A DNA stretch of 64,000 bases. Origin: Druceiella hillmani. Lineage: Eukaryota; Arthropoda; Insecta; Lepidoptera; Hepialidae. Under the pieces are notes generated by a model. That model saw only the letters and a program-made list of their open reading frames with translations, was not told the DNA's origin and made no database searches. Where the stretch lies: assembly GCA_039881145.1 (NCBI GenBank), contig JAYKKI010000016.1, positions 14,582,501 to 14,646,500 of the forward strand, in the 5' to 3' direction. This document shows, one piece after another, positions 23,796 through 36,127 of this stretch (position 1 is its first letter; each line of letters starts with the position of its first letter). Both the position numbers and the translations under genes were made by a program.

Positions 23796-26079
23796 GAGTA
23801 AATGTTACGGTATTTATGTCCTAAAAATCGTAGGCGACGACACGGGTTATTATTACGACAAATAGGCACTTATAAGGGACGATTGAGCCGCAATATTTTG
23901 TAACCCCTTTTATACGTGACTTTGCTTCTACGGAATTAGATTTAGAAGTTGGATTTTTAATTTTTTTTCTCTCGATATAGGATTTGGAATTGCGAGACTG
24001 AAGGCACACCTCGCGCTGACTTTTCGCGTGTCGTGGTACTAATTCTTTTAAATAATTGTTGATTTAAAAAAATACTGAGTTTAATCCTTCAATAAGTATT
24101 TTATTTTATTTCTTATAAAAGGTTTATCTTAAATCATGAACTATATCTATATCAAATTGAAAGTAATCTAATGACTCGATAAAATGTGAACGTCGAACAA
24201 ATATCAAAATATATTTTTTTTGTTTTTTGATATTCATTATTCAATTATGGTTAAAGATCCACGTCAGGTATAATCTATTTGTAACTTGGCTACACGAACT
24301 ATTAAAAAAAACCCTTCCTCGTTTGTTTGCATAGTTATTATGTGACAAACATACTAATTTTTGGACTTAAAATGTTAATCGTAGGTATTTATTTACATTG
24401 TACAATAAGATTTTGATACAACTAGCATTGCTCATATCATTCGGAAGGGAATATCCTTTCCAATGGCCAGTTGCTTGACCTTAAGGTAGAGTGGAATTCT
24501 ATTTTTATTTCTGACAGTTATTCGGTATTATAATAAAATAAATGCTGTAAAAAAAGTACCATTTGAATGAATTAATTAATTTAAACAATCTTTTATGATA
24601 TATTATCAGAATATATTTTAATATTTTGACGAGCTGCGCTATTTTGCATTTCCTTGCATTTAATTTTATTGATAATGTCCTGCCTAATATCTCTTCGACA
24701 TTTTTTTTAAATATTTGCAAAATGATTTTGTTATCAAACAAGAGAGCAAAATCATATTTTTATACCTTAATTTCTAAATTAGGCAATGCAAATAGCAATA
24801 TTCCAAAGCCAAAAAATACTTGGTTTGGTTCTTCGCAACCATTATTCTTTCATGAACTGTTGAAAATTAATATAGCTGATAGTTGAATATTAATTTTAAT
24901 ATATTGTCTATTGAATGTAACGTAAACAATATGGTAAACATATTAAAGACTTCTCCTGACATGATTGCAGGATATTTTGATATAATAGATAATAAATATT
25001 CATAAAATATATAATATTTACAGAGTTACTGATGGAAAATTAATAAAAGTTATGTGCCATCTTTTAGCCTTTATTGCATAGGATTAACCACTTACAAGTG
25101 TTTTATCAGGTTGGATACATATTTATGAACGAGCTATTGGAATTAAAAAGTAATTCTACGGTTATAAAAAATACATTTGTAAGGGTCTTGTTGAATTTTA
25201 AGTAGTGTTATTGCATATTCTGCAAAGTGGGTAAAGGAAAAATATTCCAAATGAAAATATCCCAAAAAAAAACATATTTACCATAATAAAATGGAGGAAA
25301 TTAATGTTGCCTACATGCACGCTTGGGCTCATGTCTGCAAATGCTCATGTATGTTGCGTTTAAATTAGGACTGACATAACATTGGCTGCAGTAATGTAAT
25401 GATTGTGGTTTTTTCTTTAAATTGACCATTTATTCAGATTTTCATCAGGGAGTAACTTAATGTACGGCTTGTTATATTTTAATCATTCTTTTGTTAAATA
25501 ATTTACTTACCTTCAATAAATTTGTTTTATAACTTATTTCATATCTTATCAATAAATTCAATTTTGAATTTAGATTTATATGTGCATTTAAATTCACTTG
25601 GAACAAATTGAAAATGATTTATTTATGAACGAACGATCGTACGTACAATTTATCACATAAAGATTTTTTCTTTTAAATAAAAAAATGTAAAAAAAAAATG
25701 TTAGATATTTAAGAAACAGAATATGACATCTGCAATCATGACAACGGCAGTTTAATTGTAAAATAAGTAAATGTTATAACAAGTGAAGATAAAAATAACC
25801 ACGCTCTTAATAGATTGATTTATAATTTTCGGGTTGGTTTTAAAAGTGGTAATTTAATAAAAACTTATTCCATAAAATATTATTTATATACCTTGTATTG
25901 GTTTTTTCTCAACTCATTATTTATCACTTGATTTTCTAAACTTATTTTTCTATTTAAAACATACACAAATCAATTAATGTCTTTATTGGCTTCGTAAATT
26001 TACCTGATGATAAAATATTTCGCTCAGTAATAAAAAATTGGCTTAAAATTTGTACATCTTCATGAACTAAAAATAAATT

Positions 26080-28150
26080 TCTCTTACTTATCTATGAAAC
26101 TACTTTAGTGCTGCTTATTTCAAACTTACAAAAAAAAAGAAACTTTATGGTAAATCGAAAGCGAGGTTTTGACATTTATACGATATTTAAAACATTTCCA
26201 TTACTGTAAAACATTAACTTATTAAACATTTAGTATTTATTATACTTTTATTTGAACATAATTTAGTAGAAAAATAAATATTATCGGATATTTATAAATA
26301 CAATAATAAAGGGTACATGGAATTATAGTAGTGCAAATTAAACTCTTCCTTAACAGGTTTTATTAAACAACGCACCCGCCATTTTAATTTTCTTTTCTTA
26401 GTAGTGTGTGCTTATTTAAATAATATTTGATTTCCTTAATTTGGTGGTTGGGTTACAAATTTATTAAGTTCATTATATAATAGAATTTATTTATGAGTAC
26501 TTAACGTCCCCTTTCAACCTTATGATGCCTGTGTCTAAAAACATTTAAATAAAAATAAATTTAAAAAATATCCCGGATATTTGAAGTTGATAAATAAGAC
26601 CAGAATTTTGTTATCCCTGTTATGGTACTGATTATAAAGTTAATAATCGTTCAGACGTTCAATCCCTATCGAATTGACCATTAGGTTTCGTTAAGTGGAG
26701 TCCCAAAAATAGCTTGTTAAAAGTTATGTACAAAAGTGATAAATGAAACTTGTTAAAATGGACCGGGTGGGTTTCGAGATTTTTTACCGAGAAAGAAATA
26801 TTATTTTCTTTTTTGGCATCAAGCATTTGAATTACAAAGGATAATAAAACGTAACGTATTTAATTTTAATCTTAAATTTAATTGCTTTGGAATAAATTAT
26901 AAGTACGATATAATTGACCTAAAATTATTGAGACTAATGAATAATTTTACAACAGGGTTTTGATTTCGATTACATTATTGTTAAATTACATTCATGAACT
27001 TAACTTCATAAACAAATAATAAATAATACTATCATCGTGTAATTAATTTTCATATTTGACGCTTTCCCTTTTCTTTAAAATTTCTTAAGTCAAGTAAAAT
27101 GTTAGACTAACGATAATTAGTCAAGAAACGATAATTTCCAATGGTAACCTGAACTACCTAGTTCTTACCCAAAACTAAAAATTAATTAATTAGGTAAATT
27201 ACTCATTGATATTTGATCATTGATCTGTATTTTATTGAAGTATTAGGAGCAATCAGAAAAAAACTTTTCTACACTAATTTCCTGGTGATTTATAAACATC
27301 TAAACTTAAGCGGTAACGTCTCAAACGCGCAGCTTTTTCTAGAGTCGACATTTTTTTTTCAACACGTTGAGACGTGTTGGAAACAACATTTTATTAGCAT
27401 TTAACATTTAAGAGTTAATTTTTATTTATATTTCATTTTTTTTGTTTAAATTTAAGGACATACTTATAATACTCATTAAAAAATGTTATCTAGTAATATT
27501 TAAAATAATTCTTCCTTTTACTCATCTGAATTGAAGATTAGTAACATTTTAATAAGTTTATACGAATTTAAAATTAAGTTACATAATTTATAAAAAACAA
27601 ACTGTTAGAAAAAGCTAATCTATTTGCTCCGTGAAATTTCAATTCCTCATCCGTCTTAAAGTAGTCCAGAAAATGACGATGGGTGAGTCCGCCAGAGCCA
27701 AGATAGACAATTTTTGGAGGTTTGTAACACAAGTGTTATTAAAGCTATAGTCATGAACGTACTAATATAGTGTTATGTTTATCATTTTCTAGAGTATTTA
27801 AAATTTGAGCTTCTTACATTAAATGTGCCTTGAGTAAGAGGAGTGACAAAATTAGCTTAAAATATTTCATGTATACAATCACACTGTCTGACAAATAGTC
27901 TGGGATAATTTGATAAAAAAACCCAAGGTCTCTAGTCGTAACTGTAAAAACCTATTTCAAACACTGTACCATTTAGTAGCAAGAGTTGCTATTTTTGCAT
28001 TTAGTAACAAAATATTTACTTCAATAATCAAATATTTACTTATTTTCAGGCGTAAAATTACCTTAAAATAAATGAATATTTTACATATAAAAAATTTAAA
28101 CAAGGACACTGAGAAAACATTTATCATCAATTTATGGAAACAAATTTCTG
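26080..28150. other. Unique spacer between duplication copies
   Basis: AT-rich sequence with no obvious counterpart elsewhere in the window, including 61075-64000. It holds a coding-looking fragment at 27599-27735 and a small palindrome AACACGTTGAGACGTGTT near 27361. Nothing else recognised. Confidence 0.5.
27599..27735 (-). pseudogene. Unidentified protein-like fragment
   Basis: On the minus strand about 45 codons are open and protein-like in composition, containing KIVYLGSGGLTHRHFLDYF and then KFHGANRLAFSN. The stretch is less AT-rich than its surroundings. There is no ATG in frame; a stop lies just upstream, and no AG acceptor falls between that stop and the fragment, so it does not look like a functional exon. 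I do not recognise the family. It could be a transposon or host-gene relic, or chance. Confidence 0.3.
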
Positions 28151-29479
28151 AGTTTTATTATGAAATAATTGAATACCATCAATTCAAGGGAGTGTTAGAA
28201 AGCTATGGCAGTAGATTGTTTAGAAAAAAGATTTAATTTGCTATAAAACAAAAAAAAACGTTTTCATTATAGGAACAGTTTTGAAAGAAAATCATCCAAT
28301 TTTCGCTATTCGCAATAGATGTAAATGCATTTCAATCAAGAGCAAATGAAAGATGCGTTATTAATTATTCTTCTTTTGCTAAGTTTTACAATAATATTTT
28401 ATTATTATACAGTCGTGACTAATTGTCGTCTCCATAAATAAAATTTAAGTAACCAACCAAAACGAACCGAGACAGCATCTGTTAATATTTAAATTCATCG
28501 AACCGAAATTTATCCTATTCGGATGTCCTTTAGATAAGTTCTCAAATCGTACTTGGAAAAGTTTAAATATCCCATTTAAAACAACAACTGAGCTGATTTA
28601 ATGGCGTTAGAAGTAATTATCTCTAAATGACGCCTTGTTTGAATTAGGATTAGGTTTTGGAAGATTATATGGACGTTTCATCTCGATTGTATTTGATATA
28701 TTTTTTTAGATGGATGGTCTTTAAAAATACGTACTTATTATAAGTTATGAAGTTACATAAAAGGAAAAAGTATACAGTGATTCACGTCAGATTAGCTGAG
28801 TTTAATATTTTGATGCTAAAATTCCTATCATGGTCGGTTAATAATTGGTTTAAATATTATTAATCTTGATTAATGAATGTTTCTTGTAGTAGGTCTGGAA
28901 GTATTTGTGATGCAATGTTTCATAGTTACATGTTTATTCTTGTTCATTTAATGTAAAATAATGAAATCAATATTGTTTCACCCAAAAGTGATCGCAAAAT
29001 TATATGTTTGATATTTAACAGCTTTTAAAGATACGTATAGGCTTGTAATTGTGCTTTATTTTTGTACAAAAAAAATAGTGCATTCATTCAAGATTGCAAT
29101 ATTCCCATTGTTTCACTAATGCCCTATAAGATCGCTTATATGCGGAATTGCGTAGGCAGCATTTTTCCTAGTCAAATTGAGAATTTTGGAAAGCATGTAA
29201 GAAAAACGTTGGTGTTCCTAACATTGGCGCAAATATTTTTAGAACTTTTTCTGTAAAAGCCATAGTTCAGCAGTTAAAAGGAAATAAATAAATTGTTCAT
29301 AAAAATTTAATTGGCGGGAATTTGTCAATCCTGATAAATTTTATTCCATTTACGCATAGTTGTCACGATTCTTCAGATCACGGTTTTTTCAGATTTTTCT
29401 TAGCGATTTGTCTCGTAATAAGGGTGAAAGGACAGCAATTTAATAATTTAATTTAAGTGTTTTCACCGAAAAAAATAAA

Positions 29480-29484
<5 letters not shown>

Positions 29485-29539
<55 letters not shown>
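29485..29539. repeat. (TA)n microsatellite, copy B partner of 1166-1303
   Basis: About 55 bp of TA. Downstream flank (AACCACAAGTCACCTTTTTT at about 29620) matches that downstream of the copy-A tract, so the tract or its seed predates the duplication. Confidence 0.95.
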
Positions 29540-29540
<1 letters not shown>

Positions 29541-30671
29541 GCTTTAATAGGCTTTCATAGACACCATAAATTTGAACTAATTTTCATTTACCACTTTACC
29601 CCTGAAATTAACCAATAGAACCACAAGTCACCTTTTTTTACTTCATGTCTATAATGGGTTCACCATACCCTACTTTTACGATGAATTTGACATTTTTACG
29701 TCGAATACTATCTAAAATTTTCCGTTACGTACAAACGAACGGACAAACTGTTTCCACTATTTTTCCATTTTTGTAATTTTGTCACACAAAACTATAAAAT
29801 AATTTAATATTTATTTTTAACAAGTTTAATTGAAATTTAAATCAGACAACATCAAATAATCAAAGAATAAACATTTAAGATTGTTTTTTGAAAGGAAATT
29901 AATGGGGGACCTCACTTATTCGGAACTTATATTCCTATTAGGCTTTATTACACATTATTGCGTAGAGATATTGTACGCAATTATCATTCAGAGGATTTTC
30001 TCTGTTACATTTGATGTTCATTTTAAACAAGTAGCCAATTTTATGAAAATAAGCTCGTTAAAAGTTTAATGCTGTATTAAAATTAATCGGACTATTTATC
30101 CTCTACTCTTTATTTTCCGGGTAGATTTTTGCCTTAATTATATTACTTCGTTTGCTAGTTTCTAGTAAGACCCCTAATTACAACCTAACAAGATGAGATA
30201 TTTTTTCACGATATAATTTTTTAATTTTGATAGATAATTACGAAGTAGTTAGACTAATATTGAATTATAGGACTTATGCGCAACGGAAATTAAGCGTAAA
30301 TAAGACGACACATGACTTATTTTGCAAGTAGTCTCCACCGTCGTGTAAATTACTGCAAATACTCACATTTAAGCATGTATTTCACGGTTATTTCTTCCAC
30401 CAAGCGATATACCTACACGAATAGGTTATATGTGCATAATACGAATACTTCGAAGTTGATGTGGAATTTTCGGGAAATTACTTGAATCACAAGTATCCAA
30501 AGTCAAGATTAACTTTCAGATAATTCATTAAGATTTCACATATATACAGAAACTTTAAAATATGTTTTGAATTATTGTTTTAAAGGTCGCAATGATTAAT
30601 GAAAATGAGACTTTTTTTATTCACTTTTTATATGCAAGAGAAAAATTTTAGTGTATTTTCAGTGTCATTAA

Positions 30672-31620
30672 ATGTTATATACAATGGAAGAAAAAGAATA
30701 AGACCTCACTGTGTGCAACATAATTACTTTCAAGAAAAACATGACCTAAAAAAAGATGAAGGTAAAAAAGATACCTGTAAAATGATATATTAGTTATAGT
30801 TTTGATTATCTTTGAATGTATAATGTATAAAATATACAGGTAACATTGTATATCAATATAAATATCAATATTATCAAATGTAAATAGAAAATTCTTTAAT
30901 AAAAATACTGACAGTATAATTATTTTCAAGTAAAACACAAATAATCGGAATCAAATTTATACAACAAAATTAAAAACATTTAGTAACGACAAACTAAGAA
31001 GTTAAAATTAAAAGAGGGTTTTTAATTTGGTGATAGAAGACACCGAATATTCACATATGGTATAATGACATTTAATGATTACATTTTGATATAAGCAAAC
31101 GATAGTAAATTATATGTGTCATACTCCGTGATTGCAAATACGCCATAAGAAAATGCCGATATGTGTGTCACACTTGCCACTGCGGTTACGTCATAATTAA
31201 ATGCCAAATAAACATAATGATATCTCACTCTAAAGATTAGCAGAAATGTTGTGCGGAGAGGGTTACAATTTTAATTATTGATGGTTACAATTTTTTAACG
31301 CTCTGAACTTCGAACGGTCAAAACCTAATAGTTACAATTCTAACGCTCTGAATTTCGTATTCTCTGAACTTCTGAGTTTATTCCTCATAAAACTTCAAAC
31401 CATAATGTAAACAAATATTTCTAACTACCCTCAAGTACTATAATTAATAGAGTTCTTTATATGGGGTTAGTTTGACGACAGTAGTCCTTGTAGGTATGAC
31501 GCATTGTATTTTCAGAGCTAATTAATATAAAAACTTTATATTTCAACCGGGACTACAAAACCGCAAAATATTAAAAGTCAAAGCGTATCATGTTTAAACA
31601 AGGCGTAATTTTAAAAATAT
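30672..31620. other. Copy-B sequence with piggyBac empty site; otherwise non-coding
   Basis: The TTAA at 30668-30671 just left of this stretch marks where copy A holds the 2332-4539 element; the sequence to about 30790 matches 4544-4650 of copy A. Reading frames here (30599-30793, 30675-30938) have no family support. At 31255-31380 TTACAATT and ACGCTCTGAA-TTC words recur, a small degenerate local repeat. No gene seen. Confidence 0.5.
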
Positions 31621-31629
31621 GATCATTTT

Positions 31630-31817
31630 AAAAATTGAATATATTTGGCGTTAATTTTGTAGAAATTCATTATTCACAATTAAATGAAACTTAGTAATGT
31701 AGTATTATTTCTACTTTAATCTTTGCTAATATGAAGATGTTGTAATACAACGAAAAATAAGAAATTAAAGAAAGTAGAAATAATACTACATCACGTAGTT
31801 TCATTTAATTGTGAATG
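31630..31817. mobile_element. Non-autonomous MITE, hAT-like, copy 2
   Basis: Flanked by exact 8-base direct repeats ATCATTTT (31622-31629 and 31818-31825). It shares with 23659-23795 the left leader starting ATTGAATATATTTGGCGTTA and the arm TTCACAATTAAATGAAAC. Its inverted arms extend further inward (about 50 bases, interrupted) than in copy 1, so copy 1 is probably an internally deleted derivative. No coding capacity. Confidence 0.85.
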
Positions 31818-33061
31818 ATCATTTTACTTCACGGAATCGTCAATTTGATGACTGCAGTCTTTCTAGTGTTAAATAAAGTCAATTAGTTTAAATAACTTGT
31901 CCGCCAGTAGCAAAAACTGTAATTTACTAGATATAATTTCTTTGGAATCTGACTTTTCATTTAAACGTTGTGTACGGTGCATTTAATACATTGGCATTAG
32001 GTATAATTACAGATAACGTAATTTTTCGTACAGGTTTGCTATGTCTATTAAGTTTTATGTCACGTTGCTTGCAGAAACTGCCTTATACGGATGTGTTGAG
32101 ACAGCTTATTTAAAGTAAGGTATTATTACACGCTGAGTTGAGACGGCTTCTTAAAAGTAAGGTATTATTGTTACAAACTATTATTGTTACAAAATATTAC
32201 AATGAAATGTTTATATAAACGAGGTTCTATTGTATAATTTACGAATCGATTGAAATTTTGTATTTCTAAATTTAGCTCGAATTTTGTTTCTATGGCGTTA
32301 AAATGAAATAAAATTCACAATGTTTATAGACATTTCACAGGTTTAAATTAAAGTAGGTGTGTAATAAGAAAACTTTAAATTATCCAAAGCCTTCAATATA
32401 GGTGGTAATAAAAATATAAAAATAAATTTAAAAAGATTAATTTCGGGTGAAAGCATTAAAATATTGACAACAGATTTTTATAATTATGTTCAAATCGACA
32501 TTTAGTAAAAAATCAACTTTACTTCGACTGAAACATTCCTATAGTTTTTTGAGTGAATAAACCTATATTTATTTTATCTGACATTTCACAAATACTTTAA
32601 TATTTTGCATAACCGGGTATTAAAAAAAACAAGTGAAATATAATATTTTTCACTAGTTGCTCTTTATATTAAAATTTTAAGAGTCGTTCTAAAAATATAT
32701 GTTATTTAACCATAAATAAGCTCTTATAATTTTGCAAGATTTGAAAGTGGGTATAATTTGGAAACAACATTTTTATTGTTTTGTTGGTTGTCGGTGTGTT
32801 ATTTGATTTCTAAAGCTGTATAGTTACTTTTACTATCCAATAACAGTTCATATATTAAAGGCAGTAGAAATTTACCAATAATTTCAATTCAAGCTCTGAA
32901 TTAGAAGCTTAAAAATAGACTTTTTATTTTTCCAAATTTATGACTGCTTTTCTTTTCGGCTGGACTTGCTTGCTAAACGTGTTACTAAATAATAAACAAT
33001 TTGAGTTGCTAATAATAAACTATCAAATGTCGAAATAAACGTACTTTCAATCATCCTACAA

Positions 33062-33065
<4 letters not shown>

Positions 33066-33133
<68 letters not shown>

Positions 33134-33140
33134 TTTATAT
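33066..33140. repeat. (TA)n microsatellite, copy B only
   Basis: About 65 bp of pure TA followed by CATATATTTATAT. No partner tract seen in copy A. Confidence 0.95.
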
Positions 33141-33168
33141 TTAAATATATATTTTTTTTAAATTTTAT

Positions 33169-33347
33169 TTTGGAATATACCATTTACCACAACACCATTG
33201 GAATATACCATTTAACATTTCAGTAATTTCCAGTTCGCTGGTACCAATTCCAGCACGTATCAGCTCGTGATCGTAAATTGCATTCCAGAGATTAGAACCC
33301 AGAAAAGAATACAGTAGCTTTATAAAACGAACCGAATTACTTCAATT
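33169..33347 (-). other. Unidentified coding-looking frame, less AT-rich
   Basis: An open minus-strand frame of about 58 codons lies between stops and includes LLYSFLGSNLWNAIYDHEL, then IRAGIGTSELEITEML. It has no ATG. An AG at about 33319-33320 could act as an acceptor in frame, and GTAAATGG near 33178-33185 resembles a donor. At its 3' end TTGGAATATACCATTTA occurs twice, 29 bases apart. I do not recognise the family. It may be a short exon, a relic or chance. Confidence 0.25.
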
Positions 33348-33744
33348 GTACTTAGTGCACCTAGAATGCTTTGTGTTTAAAATTCGATTAATTTCACACT
33401 ACTTGCCCTAATCTACGAAAAACTTTGGGGGAAAGACGTACTTTATTTCTACATTAAAGTTAATAAAATTGAATATGGTTTGCAATTGTGATGCCAGAAA
33501 AAGCAAGATTACACTTTATTGCAATTGAGTATTTTATTTTTAGCACCCGATACTACATGCAAGCCTAATAGAATATTTTGTTTTCTTAAGCAATTGAACG
33601 GTACTAAAACACACTTTATCTGTTTTAAGATTATATTTTCAAAGATTGTACAAAATTTTCTCTCTCAGATGTACAGACTTTGATAATGGTAAAATGATAA
33701 GAGTTGTGAAGTTTAAGAAAATATATTCATAAGTACCACAGCAT

Positions 33745-34015
33745 ATATGAGATAAGACTTGATGATCGTCAGATTATCAAGTCTCACGATGCTGCTGTTT
33801 TTTAATTAGTATTTTATGTCTCAAGCAAAGACTTTGTCACTGAACTTCGGATTCCAACTCCTTAGTCCTAATTTTGCTAGAGTATTGCCTATATAAACCA
33901 TGAGACTAGATGAACTGCTGTTTTTAAGTTTTAATTTTTTGATCTCGAGCAGACATTTGATCATTGACCTTCGGGTTCCAGCTCTTCAGTCGTGATATTG
34001 CAGGACTATTAAAAA
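33745..34015. repeat. ~122-bp minisatellite, copy B, left segment
   Basis: Two units marked by GAACTTCGGATTCCAACTC near 33843 and ACCTTCGGGTTCCAGCTC near 33969 (spacing 126). The array is then interrupted by about 390 bases of unrelated sequence (34016-34405) that contains a doubled TGTACTCTTCCGTTTG. Confidence 0.8.
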
Positions 34016-34404
34016 TAACACTATCGCTTTATGGTATTGCATTTGTACTCTTCCGTTTGCACAGTGTACTCTTCCGTTTGTTTGCTTTCAATTGTCATAT
34101 TTTGCGGACAGAAGTGAGATAGCCCAACGAAAACTCAATGATAGCATTTTTTATTATGGAAAATGGTTTTTTACTCTTGTTTATGTTCAATTGTTGTTTG
34201 TAGTTATTAAGGTAATAATAAAATTGCATTTTATATCAACTTTTTCTAAATGAGCCGTTTTACTTCGAAAGGGTTCATTTTTTGACTTTGTATAATTATG
34301 TTTCTCCTCTTTATACACAAGGTAAAATCACTACATCCAACTAAATATTTTCAGAGCCCTGCATTATTTTATTGAAAGCAGCGTGACAGAATGTTGACAT
34401 GTAT

Positions 34405-35100
34405 TGAGCTCGGGGTCTTGGGGTTTAAGGATTTGCTGTTTATAAATTTGTATATTGAGTCTCAATCAGAAACTCTATCTGGAAGTGCAATGACATCGGG
34501 TTCCAACTCCCCAGTCCTTTTGCTGCAGGAGAATTGCCGGTCTCAACCGTGAGACTTGAGCGTCTATTGTTTTTAAATTAGTATTTTGGATCTCAAATCA
34601 AGACTTGGACATTGAATCACAGGTTCCAATTTCTTTGCCTTGAGGTTCCGGAAGTGGTATCTACTTAAAAAGTGAAATTGGAGGGTTGTGATTTTTAAAT
34701 TAGTAGTGTGGTTCTCAAGCAGTTTCTGAACTCAAATGCCTGCTTGAATCGTTGAATTTGAGTCTAAACTGTTTTTAAATTTGTATTTGTGTTTTAAGTA
34801 AAGACTTATATTGAACTCCAGTTTCTAGATCTATTCCTCCTGATGCTGCAGAAGAACTGTTTGTTTAAATCGTGAGATTTGAAAGTCTGCCGTTTTTAAA
34901 TTTGTATTATGGGTCTCAAGCAAAACTGCTGTTGAACTCACGGTAACTCCTTAGTCCTGATGCTGTGGCGATACGGTTTGTTAAAAGCGTAAGACATGAG
35001 GATCTGTCTTCAGTTTTATATTTTGGGTCTTTAGCAGAGGCACTGACGAATTCCAATTCCTCAGCCTGATGGTTTGGTAGTACGGCTCGTTTAACTTATG
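34405..35100. repeat. ~122-bp minisatellite, copy B, right segment
   Basis: About six diverged units with marker motifs near 34494, 34617, 34728, 34814, 34934 and 35047. Together with 33745-34015, copy B has roughly twice as many units as copy A (8250-8745). The array ends in (TTAACTCATA)-like sequence at about 35100. Confidence 0.8.
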
Positions 35101-35205
35101 TTAACTCATATCCTCGACTTTAATTAATACTATGGATAATCATTTTCTTATTTAAAAAGGCCTAGTATAGCATCGTAAAAATGGATTAAAACTCAATAAT
35201 GGAAA

Positions 35206-35455
35206 TTAAAAGGACACCGCAGTATCTTTAGAAGTGTACCGTGATCGAGGTTGGTTACTATACGTCGAACGATAGTCTAATAATGACATTTCTACAGTTT
35301 TGATACGATTAAGGGTTGCGTTAATTTGCCCACTAGCAAAGTCAGAGTAAAATGTTGAAGCGAGAATGTGGTGACCGGAACTCTTCACTGATAAGGTGCA
35401 AGCTCGTTTTTTGCCTTCGCCGAGTTTTGAAGGACTCGTTTCACTAGGTAGGTGA
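35206..35455 (-). other. Unidentified reading frame next to a TA tract
   Basis: Outside the TA-encoded Tyr-Ile run, about 83 codons are open on the minus strand, from [17 protein letters not shown] to a stop near 35206, in a stretch less AT-rich than its surroundings. No start codon exists other than in the microsatellite. No family is recognised and there is no partner in copy A, where this region is absent. It may be a relic of an inserted element. Confidence 0.2.
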
Positions 35456-35456
35456 T

Positions 35457-35591
<135 letters not shown>

Positions 35592-36074
35592 CGAAAGCTG
35601 TGATTGTTTTAATTTCATGGTTTCTTTGTCGTTACCGAGACACAAATTCCTTTTCTTACATGGAGGATGCTAAAACAATTTCAGTCAATAATTTCTATGT
35701 CTAGTATGAACATCTAGAACATTAGCAAATACTTCGAGGAAAAAGTACCGTAGTTTTTGTTGGCAAGTAGAGTACCGCAAATCCATTAAATTCTGCTGAT
35801 ATGGAATGCAGCAGGACTGAAAATGCTACCATATTTAGGATGAATATGATATAATCCTAACACGAAGTGCAAAGTAAATAATTGTTAAAATTACTCTGAA
35901 AGCTATCCGGCCTAAACTATCTTTTCTAAGCCATTTTTTTGGTCAAACTTGCCTCCATATTTTTATTCGGACGTGTTGTTTTGATAAGTGGTAGTACTAA
36001 CAAATTTCAATAGAAACTGCTTCCAGGATTTTTTGCGATTAATTTGTTATTTTTGAATTTAGTACGTAGAATTA

Positions 36075-36076
36075 TG

Positions 36077-36126
<50 letters not shown>
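36075..36126. repeat. (TA)n microsatellite
   Basis: About 50 bp of TA preceded by TATGTATATGTA. Private to copy B. Confidence 0.95.

Positions 36127-36127
<1 letters not shown>

Larger units (their letters stand above)
1..26080. repeat. Segmental duplication, copy A (left edge cut by window)
   Basis: This stretch is homologous, in the same order and orientation, to about 28150-61075. Pairs read by eye: 1-2330/28150-30680, 4544-4650/30672-30790, 6480-7660/31880-32850, 8250-8740/33750-35100, 8760-9550/38620-39355, 9555-9960/42175-42560, 12300-12680/42890-43185, 13480-14370/46220-46860, 15600-17560/54560-56385, 17620-17720/56760-56840, 18770-18960/56970-57120 and 21740-26080/57180-61075. Divergence is high with many indels, so the duplication is old. 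Homology reaches base 1 or close to it, so the true left end is probably outside the window. Edges are approximate because no alignment was computed. Confidence 0.85.
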
